DNA of 64,000 nucleotides from Hemicentrotus pulcherrimus (GCA_003118195.1 BEXV01000198.1:239641-303640); one strand, 5' to 3'. Counted from the first letter of the stretch, positions 37,881 through 50,544 are shown. The notes: generated by a model from the sequence alone, not told the origin. Program-made: numbers and translations.

Positions 37881-39883
37881 TGCTGTTTAATGCAATGACC
37901 ATTGATTGAAATAAGACTTGAATTCGTCTCAGGTCTTGATTAAATATTAATGAACTAGTTAGATCCAATTTCCATTCATGTATAGACCTAGCAATGACTA
38001 GCATGCGTGTGCGACATCTCACTCTCCCCTGTAATAAAGTTTACTTTGTCATTTTTCAATTTTTCAAACTTTCACTTCTCAGTTTATTTGATCTCTCTGT
38101 TTTCACACAATTCAACTTGTAATGACATTTTATTGCCCTTTTGTCGAAAAATGCCAGCATTAGGCCTAATTCTAACTTCAGCTACTTGCATCCACTACGG
38201 ATCACATAATACGAAACCCCGCTATAAAGCACCAGCTTCTCATAAATATCCGTTACTTTCATTCTACGTATAAATAATCAATCTTCTAATTCTATCTTTG
38301 TCATCCGCTGTCTGTCGTTTTTTATCCCATAATTCAAGTCAATAAAATATATCGATTGCACATAGCTTCTCTCATTGTTCATTTCGTAATAGGCAAATAG
38401 TTGCTTTAAATTTTAAAAACAATTACAAATGGGGATAGAACCAGAACGTCATTAATGATACAGGCTTAGAACTACAAAGTAAACCACCCAACCCCCCAAA
38501 AAGGGAATATGAATATTCTACCACGTTTGATTTTCTTTACTTTCTTTGTTGTGTGTTTACGTATCGAAGTAAGTTAAAGTATGAACAGAACGCTCATCTT
38601 AAACGTTAAAAGGCAGAATGTTAAATGGCAGCTCAGTATTTAACGAACACATGTTATATATCTTTTTTTCCTATGAAGATACAAGTCAAACCGAAGCACA
38701 TAAATTCTCACCCCTAAAGCAAAGTCAAAGTATAACCCCTACATTAATTTTAAAACTCTGCAGTTCTAGTTCCGACAAAATCCGACATATTTATAAGTCA
38801 AAGTTTATTTATCTTAGTTCTAAACAAGAATTTCTTTTTTTTTAATGTGTCTCTTTGTAGACTTCGTCATTGCTTGCACTAGCTAGACGTTAGACCATAC
38901 AAATACATAAAGAGTCATACAAATTCAATTAATTAAAGTCATGACCTTTGCAAATCCCATGGTAAAGTTATAAATTTTGTCAATATAATGAGTGGAAGAA
39001 CCATCAAACGTATCTTCTTACATTTTGAAAATTAGGAAAAACGCCATAAAAATGAAAACGATTATTGAGCTCTTGTAATATGCTTTACGAGTACTCATAG
39101 GAGGCGACACTCAGAGTCATGTCGTAAAATAAACATCTAATAAATTAAATAAATAAGCCCAAGTGTACACGATCATACTATGGACACTGTTATAAATGCT
39201 TTGCGACACAATTGTATACAATACTGTATACATTCTGACGCCAGACATGCTAGTTTTTATTGACCAAAGTTTTAATTCAAACTTTTCTGATCAAAATCTT
39301 GGGTTACCAGAAATAGTGCTAGAATTGAAGTTGCTTCTTTCTTTTTATCAAACATAAATCCTCTACGAATCAGACAGGTACCCTTTCTCAGGGGGCATCT
39401 TCTGTTATTCCAGCAGGACAAAAGAAAATACACAATGGTCCCTAGCCAAAAGTCAAGCTCATGTACAAGATTTACATTCTCCGATCAAATATGGAAATGA
39501 TAAATCACAATTTTCGTCTGAAATAAAATAAACAGTTCTTAAAATATACTTTGCACTGTCTGCTCGCGCGAGTTTGGATTTCCGTGCTTTGGGACACGTA
39601 GCTTATCTCGAAGGTGAGTCCTTAAATTCCCCCAGTGGGGGTTGACTTTTTAGTGACCAATAAACTTTTGCCAGAGACCATATAAGGTTTGTCCTCACTG
39701 CATCGAAACTTGCAAGATCTTTAGGTGATTTCCTCGAATCCTCGTGATACCTCCTTACACCCTTCTCCATTGCAAGATGTCCGATTGATTTGACTTTTCT
39801 CTGAGGCAGGCGTCATAGGGTTTACACCTTCAGCTGATTGGAGATCGTCACAACGAACAACACCAATTAAGAATCTTGCGATG
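37881..39883. other. unassigned AT-rich DNA
   Basis: No gene or repeat family supported. Short frames at 38007-38273 and 38618-38845 have no domain. Confidence 0.5.
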
Positions 39884-39891
39884 CCTGCCTG

Positions 39892-40073
39892 CAGGCGCGT
39901 ACGCAGGNNNNNNNNNNNNNNNNNNNNNNNNNNNNNNNNNNNNNNNNNNNNNNNNNNNNNNNNNNNNNNNNNNNNNNNNNNNNNNNNNNNNNNNNNNNNN
40001 NNNNNNNNNNNNNNNNNNNNNNNNNNNNNNNNNNCCCCCCCCCTTGAAAAAAAAAATACTGCGTACGCCACTG
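39892..40073. mobile_element. hAT-like MITE with 8-bp target duplication and gap
   Basis: The left end reads CAGGCGCGTACGCAGG and the right end, reverse complemented, reads CAGTGGCGTACGCAGT, matching at 13 of 16 positions. The flanks carry a perfect 8-bp direct repeat CCTGCCTG (39884-39891 and 40074-40081). CAG ends with an 8-bp duplication are diagnostic of hAT-type elements. Most of the interior is a 127-base N gap (39908-40034), followed by nine Cs. Open frames drawn through the Ns are artefacts. Confidence 0.85.
39908..40034. other. assembly gap (127 N)
   Basis: The gap lies entirely inside the hAT-like MITE and directly before a C9 run, suggesting the element's G/C homopolymer core could not be assembled. 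Confidence 0.95.
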
Positions 40074-40081
40074 CCTGCCTG

Positions 40082-42358
40082 ACTAGATGGATTGTTTATT
40101 CCCGTAAAGCATTATCCAACTCCTTCTTAGGTAGATTGTCTGGATATCAAATCTTAGAAATCGGATCATGAACATCAGAGTTTAATTGTGAATAATGTCA
40201 CACTTCTCATTCACACTCAAAATATTTAGGTGAAACAAGGAAACACTTAAACGAAAAGAGATAACAAATATGGCGCACAAATCAACGGTTCTACAAGCCC
40301 TGATCCCAGCGATATAAAATTGCAGATACCCTTGAGGGGCGTCAAAATCTCAACTTTCTACGCTTTGAATACTATTACAGTAACAGTATTAAAGGTGTTT
40401 TTTTAATAGCATGAACTACATTTTCAAATTATTGTACCCAAACTATTTATGTGAGGGCTGGAGGCCATGGTATGAAGGAATTTACTTCCCACAAGAATGA
40501 TTAACTTGATTTTTAAATTGTTACATAAAGGTTTATTTTGTTCAAGCTCCAATATAAACTGGTTTCATATTCTAATGGAGTATGAGTGCTGGTAAGAGAG
40601 GCAAATAAGTAGTAATGAATTACAAACTATTCACTAATTATTATTCATATATATAGCCTACACAAATTAACGTTTGTTATAGAGGATAAGTTCTCGGTCT
40701 CATATACATTAAGGAATAATGCGCACTTTCAAAAGTAATAATTGAGAACCAATATCTAGTATCTCGTAATTTTTAAATTGATATATGACAAATAATTCAC
40801 AATTGAAAACTTACCATATATGTATCTTTAATTTAATTAAATACCAAATGATGCTTGAAAATAAGATAAATCTTAAGTTTTCAATTTCGTATTCCATTAA
40901 ACTTTCTCAGACAAGGGAATTTAGTTAATGGCATTTCAACATGTTTTGTATCTCATACCCGAATGTAATATCACATCTTTTATTTCCATTTTGTGACACC
41001 TGACATTACCTGAGACGAACTCAGGCGGCATGATGTGCTGAAGACTCAAAGAAGATACAATTTATGACTTGTATATGCAAAAATGCATTGAAAAAGTAAT
41101 GCTTTCTATATTAAGCAAGGGGCCGGATAGGGTTAGTATCAGAAGCAAAAATGTTACTATTTTAATGTGATATTATTTCCTGTTGCTCCACAAATCTTTT
41201 TGCTAATACTGTTTACATGTAACGTACCATCCTAGATTTAAGACAAGCCAGCGACAATTTCCTTGGGGAAAAATGAGGGTGGCGACGGGCGACTTTGCCA
41301 TTTAACCACAGAAGTTATAAATCATATTTACTCAGTAATCCTACTAAAAAAAAAAAAACCTCTGTAAAAAAGTTTTAATATGAGTTGTATTCTGCAGACT
41401 GGTGGTAAACTCATGAATTTCTTTTCTAGATACCCTGTACCAAGGTGCCTATCTAAATTTGACGATGTAAGATTTAGGAGTAAGACAGGTGGGCTTATAA
41501 AACTTTCACAAAGATGTGAACTTGGAAATAACCTGGACATAAATTTCGTATTATGATGATGACTTTTTCAGGGTAGCATTCACTATAAATCCATCCTTAA
41601 ATTGGCAATATTCCTTTCAATACTTTTCATTGATTTATCATTCATTCGTATTTGAATTTATGATTAGTGCGTTTGAATTTAGATTAAAGATAAACTTTGG
41701 TACTGATAATGCGATTGCATTGTGAAAGAAAAGGTGTGGAAAGGATATTGGTGTGCACTGCAAGGGTCTGGAGTCATCAAAATCATAATAAATTTGACCG
41801 AGTCTTGGTAAAGCAACAAACACTGTACACAGAAAGTTATATATGGGACAACACACACGGTGTCGGGGCTAGTACTACCTTGATTTCCTTGTCTGTCTAT
41901 GCTAATTACTCAGCCAGTATACGTTTTCTTTCAAAATGGTTCGACACATGTCATTTATTTGTAATCGTGAACATTCAGTGTAAGTTTCGTTTGATTCTGT
42001 GAGAATTATTATTTTTTTTTTACCAGAACTGGAATTTATCTTTAAGACCTGTACATTAGTACGTAGATTGCAAAATAGTCTGATTCAGTTATTCACAATT
42101 CATAGTTGGAGATTTACAAATAGACTTTTGCATTACACAAATGTACAATATTGTCGACCATAATAATATACTTGATAAAGAAGTTTTGTGTGTATAATCT
42201 TACAAACATATTTCACTCAAATTTAAAGAGGTATGAGTTTATGTCCTTTGCTAAAAGTGTTATTTCTTTAATTTTATAATCTTAGACTCTGAAAATCCAA
42301 CATAAATTCTTGTACATCTCCTCTTTGTCTTTGCCATTCACTTTCACCCCTCCTCGAT

Positions 42359-42361
<3 letters not shown>
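40082..42361. other. unassigned AT-rich DNA
   Basis: No gene or repeat family supported. A 101-codon plus-strand frame (41697-42002) has no recognisable domain and is overlapped by a 72-codon minus-strand frame, as expected by chance. Confidence 0.5.
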
Positions 42362-42398
<37 letters not shown>

Positions 42399-42405
42399 GA
42401 GATCA
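42362..42405. repeat. (GA)n microsatellite
   Basis: About 17 GA dinucleotides, then an interrupted continuation. Confidence 0.95.
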
Positions 42406-43471
42406 TCTTGCAGAAATGGGTATTTATTGTACTGAACTTTTCGTTAGAAACCATTCCAATCTCTTGTGTTGATAGTTTATAACAAACTTCAAGTAGTGGT
42501 AGTGATCATGTGATTTATTCGCTGATTAAATGGCTAGGGTGAGATATTTACGATCAGCAATATACCAATTGTAACAAGCATCTCGCCCATATAAATATAC
42601 TAGCGAGCTACTTCAAAAGGTTATATATATTTGAATATATAATTTGTCACGCACCATACTTCATCACGTACTTAGAGAACACCAGTTTGTTCGAAGAATG
42701 TGAAAGAAACATTTCTACCAATTTTGTGTATAATTTTGTGTTTAATATTTGTGGCTCCGTTCTTATATCCTCTGATTTTCACGTCTTTTGGTTGCGGTGA
42801 AAACAATACTTATATTGAATTTCATTTGTCTTGTACAGAGGAATCGAATGGATCGAGAGCCAGAAAGATGCATGAGGCACCGACATCCTGTTAGAAGGGG
42901 GGGGGGGGGCAGACCTTGTATTTTGATTCTTAGATTCTATGTAGTCCTTTCTCTTTTGTTCCATTAAAGCGATTCGGAAGCAATGTTTATCACTCTGAAA
43001 CAAAAGAATTTGAGAACTCGAATCTTGGAATACACTATCAGATTTCTCGTATTGGTTTCAATATCAACCCCTGTTTAAGCTTAAAAGAATCCGACAAAAA
43101 GGGTAGCTGTGGAGCTCCATAATCCAGCAGATTTCAAGCACCGATTTGGAATTTAGACATCTCTCATCTACTTAAGAACAAACGCTTATGGAAGGGAAAA
43201 ACTATAGTTAACACAACAGATACCATAAATGATTTATGTCAGTATGTTATTGATAGAGAAAATGTGATCGAGAGTGAAAGGGTTCAGTGTTCTCAAGTGG
43301 GAGATAGAAATGTGCTTTAACTCCCTCGTCTAGAATCACACCTAGCAAATCCTTTACGCAATTCCATCATGAAGCCTACATACTGCTACCCATTTCTTGG
43401 CAACTATGAATCAACAAAATTTCTTCATTATTCTCTTTTGATTCAATCTTTTCCCGCTGGCCTATCGCCTA
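42406..43471. other. unassigned DNA with poly-G
   Basis: It contains a G13 run at 42897-42909. No gene or repeat family was recognised. Confidence 0.55.
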
Positions 43472-43680
43472 GCTCTCTCTCTCTCTCTTTCTATATTTCC
43501 CTCCATCACCATCATTTTTCCCTTTCTCTTTGTTTCCATCAAAGTTTATCTTTCTATACCTCCTCACTCTCTCTCTACTTTGCCTCCCCTCGCCTCTCCC
43601 ACTAGCTTCTCCGTCCCCACTCCCTCTTTCCCAACTCGTTTTCTTTTTGTATTTACTTGTACTCTCTCTCTCTCTCTCCC
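43472..43680. repeat. polypyrimidine CT-rich tract
   Basis: CT repeats mixed with C-rich and T-rich words over about 200 bp. Overlapping frames on both strands (Ser-Leu rich or Arg-Glu rich) reflect composition only. Confidence 0.85.
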
Positions 43681-46004
43681 ATCATATTCATGGTATGCAT
43701 CTCCCAAACAATGATCATTTTTTACGTTCGATCGAGTGATTGAATTTATTGATATCTCCTTTTCTTTCTCCTCTGCTAACCTTAACTTAACCCATCTTTC
43801 CGTTCCCCATCCACGGGTCCTACCTATCACTAGCTTCGTACCCTTAAATATAGGAATTGTTCGGGCAATAACAAAACCTGTATTAAAACTTCTTCACAAA
43901 ATATTAATCTGCTTCTATGTAATAGGACTATTTAATAAACACTGATCTTGCCACTGCTTTCAACATTTTGATAAAAATTGACTTTTAAAAAAATAATTTG
44001 TATACATGATCAGGGGGGGGGGGGTGGGGGAGCTTTTTTACACGCCCGACAATAATGTTGACTTACTCATTAAGAATGTCACAAACCACTTTCTATTTAA
44101 ATCGTGTTAGCTTAGATAGCCCGGATGAGGTCAAAACTGAAACGGATGATTTCAATCTTTGGGGTCGATAATGTAGGTTCCGAGGTATTGTCTTGTCTTT
44201 ATCGGCTTACACGGTCACCTGAATAAGTTCTTTAGGCTTTTTCTTACACCACTTTGGTTTTGCTTGTCAACTAATCAAGCAAAATACTAACACACATCCA
44301 AGATGGTGTTGACAGATACTTGGTTCAATGATCACCAGCTAGAAGTAAATTAGCCTTTCCCGTCAGCCATTTGATACTCCATTAGACATTATGTCTGTAT
44401 TCAATATGAAAGGTTACATAAATCAGAGCACATATTCCACTGTTAATCAAAGCGCCTTAAATATACTTATTAGTTAACGTAATCGTGATATCTGTATAGA
44501 AATTATGCTGAGTTTATTTGTTTTCTCTAATATATTTAAGACCTTCATAACCTAACATATTATGAGCGAATGGCTGTAATGTGTATTCAATGGTGAGTTG
44601 CAATGAAAAAAGCACACACATATTAAAGCATCTTTTAGATAAAAGGAAAACTCCCATTTATTAGTCATTTATTCTTTCATCAGTCCACACTTCCATTGGT
44701 CCACACGTTCTTCATGTCGAATCATTACTGTGGTTCATGCGGCTACGCTGCAGATTAATATAATTTTTTCTTTGGATCTAAAATTTTCCTCAAGGAATGA
44801 CTGTCAAGAGAGTACTTTTATGTTGTTTTTCTTAAAGAAGCACCATACCTTCATCACATCTCATTTCATTTCATTAAAATACGCTCGGCTTAGTACGTAA
44901 GTATTTTCTTTAAATTAATGCAGTCAATTTAAATAAGCGACTGTTTTGCGTTGACATACGTTCGGAGCATACATGCGTGTGGATTTGTGGTTAGTGGTTT
45001 AGCAAGAAGGGCGGGTATACTATGGTATCTTCTAGTCGTCTGCACAGCATGACAAAATCAATTTTTAGCTTCCTCATCATCCCGCCATTCTCCCTTGAAC
45101 AAAAGTTACCCGTCTATTCCTTCTGCTGAGAAAGGGAAAATATGCGGATGTAAATGTTAGTTCTCATGAAAGAAACCACTTTTTGTCCGGTCTTTGTGAA
45201 AGGAAATTTGCATTCCGCGGCTAACAGGAATTGAATGTGAGCTATTAATTATTCATTCAAATTGAACAAGAATTAGTGCATTCCTGTTTTCCCACGTAAT
45301 GATGTATGAAAGTTCTTGCAACAATTAATAACGAAAGAGATCAGTGCAAACACTTATAACTATGTCCACGATAAAAGGTTAACTCATCTATTTAGGACTC
45401 CTCTCATTATCGGTAATCTATTTATCAATAAGAGTTATTGAAAGTAAGCAACTCTTAAGCGCATTCAGACTGTCGAACGGTTCAGTTATTATCAAATAAG
45501 AATTCGCCAAAATATCTTGCACATGGTTTCTCCAAGGACCATAGAATCACCTTTTATCGGATTTGAAACCACAAGTCAGGGCAACAAAAGATTTTCTCGA
45601 CATCATTCTGGCATTCTGTACGAATACCTTGTCGTAAAGCCGATTAACATTGTCCTGCAACCGCTTTTCAATTCAACACCAAACTATTCTTTGGGTTAAG
45701 TTCCATCTTTTGAGGAAACCTCTGGTTCCTCCATTGTGTTTGATCCTGCTCATTACAAGGGTTTGAAGGTGTATTTTGAAACATGCTCTCTACCGTCGTA
45801 GGTGGTAGAATGGCTTGATGTCTGCTCTATAGAACGGTTCAATTCGGGAACCGACCGACTTGGGGTAGCAAATCGAAATGGATGGTTTTATTTGGTTGTT
45901 TCGGCAGAAGTCATAATGATGTATGAAACTATTCGACCATTGATAGAAATGGAAACGTGATAAGCTTTAAAACGTATGAATTGCATACATACTTTCACTA
46001 ATCT
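43681..46004. other. unassigned AT-rich DNA with poly-G
   Basis: A G12-T-G5 run lies at 44013-44030. No supportable gene. Frames at 43736-43945 and 45517-45699 have no domain. Confidence 0.55.
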
Positions 46005-46408
46005 TTAAAGTGACTCGGTAACATTGTTAAAGGTTGATGAAACAAGCAATCCTGAAAAAAATCTCGAACCACAAAGATATCTATGATTTCCTTTGAAGGC
46101 GTCTCTGTGCTACACCCTTTAAGAGTAAATCCTCCCAACAATTTTTGAAAAAATCTTAAAATCTTTCAACACTTAAATGTCTGAAATGGTATAGAGCCAA
46201 ATTATTCATTGCTTTGCGACGATCTACATTCACCTAAAATGTAATTAAATTGTAATAATATAGTTGGGAGAATTAGGGAATTGATCTGATCATTTTCCCC
46301 AATTTTTTTCATTAATAATGATCCGTTTTCACTCAAACTTTCATCTAGTATTGAAGTTAATAGCACACCACTTTCTCTCATCTGAACAATGTTACCAAGT
46401 CCCTTTAA
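46005..46408 (-). mobile_element. TTAA-flanked TIR element, short copy
   Basis: The left end reads TTAA then AGTGACTCGGTAACATTG. The right end, reverse complemented, reads TTAA then AGGGACTTGGTAACATTG. It is a 404-bp relative of the 1,053-bp element at 11845-12897, inverted with respect to it. The shared internal module (CGCCTTCAAAG, then ATATCTTTGT, on the minus strand) is present once. It has no coding capacity; a minus-strand frame at 46202-46504 runs out of the element into the neighbouring microsatellite and is spurious. Confidence 0.75.
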
Positions 46409-46446
46409 TATCGTCCACTGTGAGATGTATCTCAACAACTCTCTGT

Positions 46447-46449
46447 CTT

Positions 46450-46494
<45 letters not shown>

Positions 46495-46500
46495 TAATAT
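46447..46500. repeat. (CT)n(AT)n compound microsatellite
   Basis: A CT repeat of about 30 bp passes directly into an AT repeat of about 14 bp. Confidence 0.95.
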
Positions 46501-46939
46501 ACATACGTATATCTCACCCTCTCTCTATCAAGTATTATATACATAGTCCCGATTGTAAACGATCAACTGTAAAACAAAATGATAATAAAAAACACGACTT
46601 AAAAAACATTCCACCATGGAAGGGACTTTAAGACGTGATATTCATTACGTATGTGCAGGTGTCTCACAAAAATGCAACGAGATTTTGATAAATAACATCT
46701 TTTAAAAGACTTAACTATTCTCAATGAAGTTTCGTAGGTAATCTTTTAATGTTATTCTATAATATTTCTGAGAATTTAAGACTGAACTACAAAGATATGA
46801 TCATTTTTGTATGATGTCGCATTTTTCCAATCTTACAAAGAGAACGCATTGAATGTTTATTCCTTTATAGTACTTTATTATCTTTTAATTTTTCTATATT
46901 ATATTTAATGTTCAATGCAACTTATTTTACCTTTATTAA
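46501..46939. other. AT-rich DNA upstream of a non-LTR 3' end
   Basis: No coding frame for a reverse transcriptase was seen. It may include more of the 3' UTR of the element that follows, but its 5' limit cannot be set. Confidence 0.5.
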
Positions 46940-47127
46940 GGGTGGTCGTCTCGACAAACCCTCATGTTTTATTTTACTGGCCACCCAATTCCAATAATAC
47001 TCTTTTTTGTGTTGTTATCTGATGTATCGCTTTATTTTTATACCTTATTTTGTACTCTTGATCGATTTATACTGTTATTCTGTATTGTATGTTTTATTTG
47101 AATTGAATAAACTGAATTGAATTGAAT
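46940..47127 (+). mobile_element. non-LTR retrotransposon 3' end
   Basis: It starts with a GGGTGGTC...GGCCACCC hairpin, continues through a T-rich 3' UTR-like stretch, and ends TTGAATTGAATAAACTGAAT followed by TGAATTGAA. A short TGAAT or TTGAA tandem tail in place of poly-A is typical of 5'-truncated L2/CR1-like non-LTR elements. Similar tails occur at 50926 (plus) and 47505 (minus). No reverse transcriptase domain is present, so this is a dead 3' fragment. The clade is a guess. Confidence 0.6.
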
Positions 47128-47504
47128 CGCACCAATGTACAATACGCGTATTTACCTGGCGTCTGGAAATTTCATAGGATGCTAGTAAACTTAATTTCCT
47201 GTTATGATATGAGCGTTCAGAATTACATTTAAACAAAGATAAAGGTAAATTAATGTTTTCAGTATCTTTCTTTCAGATACATAGTATCCATATGAAACGA
47301 AATAAAGTATGTGGAGAAACCACAATGACATGTTATAAGCATGTTCAGAGATATCATGAGAATTAATGTTTTAAAATCAATGTTTGGTACTAGTAGTTTA
47401 ATTTTTAGTAAATACTTGAAGAGCCGAATAAGTAAGAAAGTTGTTATCTTCTTTTGAGACAATGCTAGGTTGTTTCTTGTAGTACATTGCTCATTTAATA
47501 ATAA

Positions 47505-47560
47505 TTCAATTCAATTCAAAGCTTATTCATTGAATATGCATGCATTTGAATATGCAAGCA
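47505..47560 (-). mobile_element. non-LTR 3' tail, inverted
   Basis: On the minus strand it reads AATGAATAAGCTTTGAATTG followed by AATTGAATTATTA. This matches the form of the tails at 47100 and 50915 (AATAAA-like word, then TTGAA repeats). It lies about 0.4 kb from the first tail in opposite orientation. Only the tail is recognisable. Confidence 0.45.
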
Positions 47561-48674
47561 AATCTTTTGTATAAAACAATTCTTGAAATTCTCTCTTTTG
47601 TATCTTGTTCTCAAGATTAATTTTGATTCATATCTTACGAGAGAAGTATCAATCAAAAATGTTTCAGCGGTGATTTCACCCAGAAACCATGAGTTCGAAT
47701 AGCTCCAATAGAAAGGTTTATCGTGAAATATTCAGGCGACATGAGCACGTTTCTTGTGCCATGATGCGTTAATAATAATAATAACAATATTTGTTTTTTG
47801 TATAGTGCATGTCATCTTATATAACGTCTTGAAGCTTTTACAGATATTATTTTAAGATAAAACAAATTAAAAAATAAACCAAAAGATAAACAAACGATTG
47901 AAGGAAAAAACCCAAATCAAAGGACTAACACGTCCCTCTCTAAAAGAAAATGAACATTTTTAGAGAAGTCGAAAATTGGCTTAGTGTAAAAATGCGTATT
48001 TAAATGTTAACATGTTTTCATTAGTGTGTTAAAAAAAACTAACGTTAATTCTATAATGAATCAATAATCGTTCTACACTTTTGTTTAATTACATCTACGT
48101 AGTTTATGAGATTATACTGATCTGAGTTTTGGTTTCTTCTGAAAATAATGGTTGACATGGCCAACAGGCCGAAGTTATTCTCGTTCGTAATTACCAAGCT
48201 GTCAAATACTCCTTCCTTAGATTTCTTGATAGATGGAGACTAAAGGCTGGAGAACAAAGCAAAAGAAAGTCGAAGCTCTGTTCCTTTGATGTGATCCGTT
48301 TCAAGTTATCGCAGACTAACAAACAATTAGCCGATCCAACGCAATCCTTCTCATGCTTTCAAACCGTTACGTTTGAATAACAATAGACGGTTTCGATTTT
48401 GAGGTAACCGAGACTGTAATGATTATACCCTGGACAAACAGACACATGCAACCTCTTGGAGAAGTCATTTAGGTTTGTCTTTCACGTGATTGTAAGTGTG
48501 GCTGCATTCTGTGGGGGAATTAAAGAGGGACATAGAGTCTGCCCGATTAGCGCTGATGAATAACGAGATATTGAAAACAGTCATTATGGTCTTATTTACC
48601 CATCGTTACCCTCATCAGCACAATATAATAATAATACCTGTTGAAATAAGACGAAGGTATATAAAGTAAACAAA
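47561..48674. other. unassigned AT-rich DNA
   Basis: It contains an AAT repeat at about 47771-47785 followed by a TATAGTGCAT word. This weakly resembles the inverted SINE 3' end at 30085, but the match is too poor to call. No gene seen. Confidence 0.5.
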
Positions 48675-48858
48675 GACGATGATGATAATGATGATGGTTA
48701 TAATGACAATGATAATGAAATAATCATACGATGTATCTACACACCACACCTGGGTAGAGTGTGGCGAAAGTAAATTAATTTCTTGCACAAGGCCGTGACA
48801 GGGAATCGAATCCTGTATATACAGTCATGTGTCTTATTCACTTGACCCTGATGGTATA
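48675..48858 (-). mobile_element. tRNA-derived SINE with ATC/ATT tail
   Basis: On the minus strand a tRNA-like head reads CAGGGTCAAGTGAATAAGAC, then a perfect short hairpin CTGTATATACAG where the anticodon stem belongs, then a B-box CAGGATTCGATTCCCTG, then TCACGGCC. The body continues with CTTGTGCAAGAAATTAATTT and a CACTCTACCCAGGTGT block. I recall this string order (CACGGCC, CTTGTGC, TTTAC, CTCTACCCAGGTGT) from widespread marine-invertebrate SINEs. The unit ends in an imperfect ATT/ATC repeat at 48675-48726. Outer limits are approximate. Confidence 0.75.
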
Positions 48859-48949
48859 AAACAGGAAGGAAGACCGAAAGAAAAGAAGAAGCTTGGGCTG
48901 ATGACTTAAATTGATTTATTCAGTTATTGGTTTGCTTGCACATAATTTT

Positions 48950-48993
48950 CGGACCTTTGCGCCCCCAAGAACAGAATCTTGCATCCGCCAGTG
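48950..48993. mobile_element. hAT-type terminus fragment
   Basis: Reverse complemented, the right edge reads CACTGGCGGATGCAAGATTC and runs into TTGGGGGCGCAAAGGTCCG. This resembles the ends of hAT-like MITEs (CAGTGGCGGAT, then a G run). No matching left terminus or 8-bp duplication was found, so this is a truncated relic at best. Confidence 0.4.
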
Positions 48994-49980
48994 TAAGAAC
49001 GAATGTCTCGACAGACCAAAGGGGCATCTCCACGGTAATGAACTCCATGTTCTTCTCTTCTTAACTCCAGGCTGATAAATGATGAACAGCTGAGTCAAGG
49101 TGGTATACCCCTTTTTCTTCCATAAACACTTGAGCCGATCCTCATATGATAAAAGAGCGCTTAAAAGATATATAGCTTTCATTCCTGAAGCCTTTCGCGT
49201 TTTCTTTTGGTTTGTGAGTGTTTGTTGGGCAACCTCATTTTGGTAGGAATATCCAAATTAAGTCTTCCCTCGAATACCTAATGCCAGCTTTGCCTTCACC
49301 ATAAACATACAAAAGCTAGAGTCTAATGCAGGGGCATGTCCCTGGTCTAATCTACTCCAAAGAGAATACAATCGGTAACAGAGTGTACGTATTTCTTGAA
49401 ATGCAGAAGAAAAACATATGGTTTCCAGCCCGCAAGTCCCAGCACAGCCTGTCCCGACCATTGATAAAAGTCTGACATCTTTCCCAAACTACAAAAAGGT
49501 TGTTTATAGATAATAAAGAAATTCAGCATATTTATTTTATTGCCTTTTATATAAATGTTTAAAGGTTCGAGGAGGATACATATTGAGGTTTGATAACTGG
49601 TTTAATTTGCTTTATTTGATCGTCTCGTGTTGAATTCCTCAAGAATCATTATTTTGTGCCACTTTTTGGGAGTACTTTCAAGGTGTGGTATTCAAGAAGA
49701 ATAAATCATCCTGGACCACACCTATTCGATCTTGACATTCAACAGGACTTTCGACCATGATTCCAAGATTCCCCTCATCTGATGTCCTGACCATGCAGTT
49801 ATCTTCAGACATCCTCATTTCTGTTATCCTACATTAACTGTATTTTAGGGATTTCCGTATACCTAAGACCGCATTGAATCCTAAGAATAATATGTAACGG
49901 AGTATTCTTTTGAAAGTTAGACCAATGTTTTACTTTAAAGATAGCACATCTCTCCTCTTACAGTACCATCAAGTCAATTT
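48994..49980. other. unassigned DNA
   Basis: No gene recognised. Minus-strand frames at 48916-49182 and 49258-49529 show no domain, and the first includes the hAT-like terminus. Confidence 0.5.
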
Positions 49981-50044
49981 GCGCTTAGAGACTTCGGTGG
50001 TAAGCGCTTTATAAGTAACGTTTTTATTATTATTATTATTTATT
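49981..50044 (+). mobile_element. SINE 3' end with ATT tail
   Basis: It reads GCGCTTAGAGACTTCGG, then TAAGCGCTTTATAAGTAACG, then an ATT repeat. It is the plus-strand counterpart of the fragment at 30085-30174. The 5' part was not recognised. Confidence 0.65.
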
Positions 50045-50352
50045 AGGTCTCACACTCAACTCCAATAGAAAAGTATTGTCACTTGTTTGCACAGTGTGCT
50101 ATCCTACCGCTTTTAGGATCTCGATGAATGGAATCTGATTCTCTTCCATAGAATGACTTTAAACCCAAACCTTTAAGTTAACCATACATTCTATCAAAGG
50201 TTATGGTGGGAACACGCAACAAAGAGATAACATAGCAATATAAATATTTCTGCTATCTTATGACATAATTTACAAATATTGACCGACATAATTGATCTTA
50301 CCTTTCAACATGTATCCATATTTTGACTATCTCCTCACGTCATGACAATAGA

Positions 50353-50544
50353 GGCAGTGAGATCAACTGAGGTATATTCAATATTATTAGTAATGTTCCA
50401 CAATGTGCCGCTAACAGGCAGTGAGATCTACTTGGGTCTATTCAATATTATTAGTAATGTTCCACAATACGTCGCTTACAGGCAGTGAGATCTACTTGAG
50501 TCTATTCAATATTATCAGTAATGTTCCACAATGTGTCATTAACA
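50353..50544. repeat. tandem repeat, 3 x 64 bp
   Basis: Three units start at 50353, 50417 and 50481, each beginning GGCAGTGAGATC and containing ATTCAATATTAT, then AGTAATGTTCCACAAT. The period is exactly 64 bp and the units differ by a modest number of substitutions without length change. No inverted ends flank the array. Confidence 0.95.

Noticed and set aside
39721..40171. Frames with X residues through the 127-base gap
   Set aside because: Their length is produced by Ns, and the gap lies inside a MITE.
50353..50544. CRISPR array
   Set aside because: The whole 64-bp unit repeats without unique spacers, and the DNA is eukaryotic.
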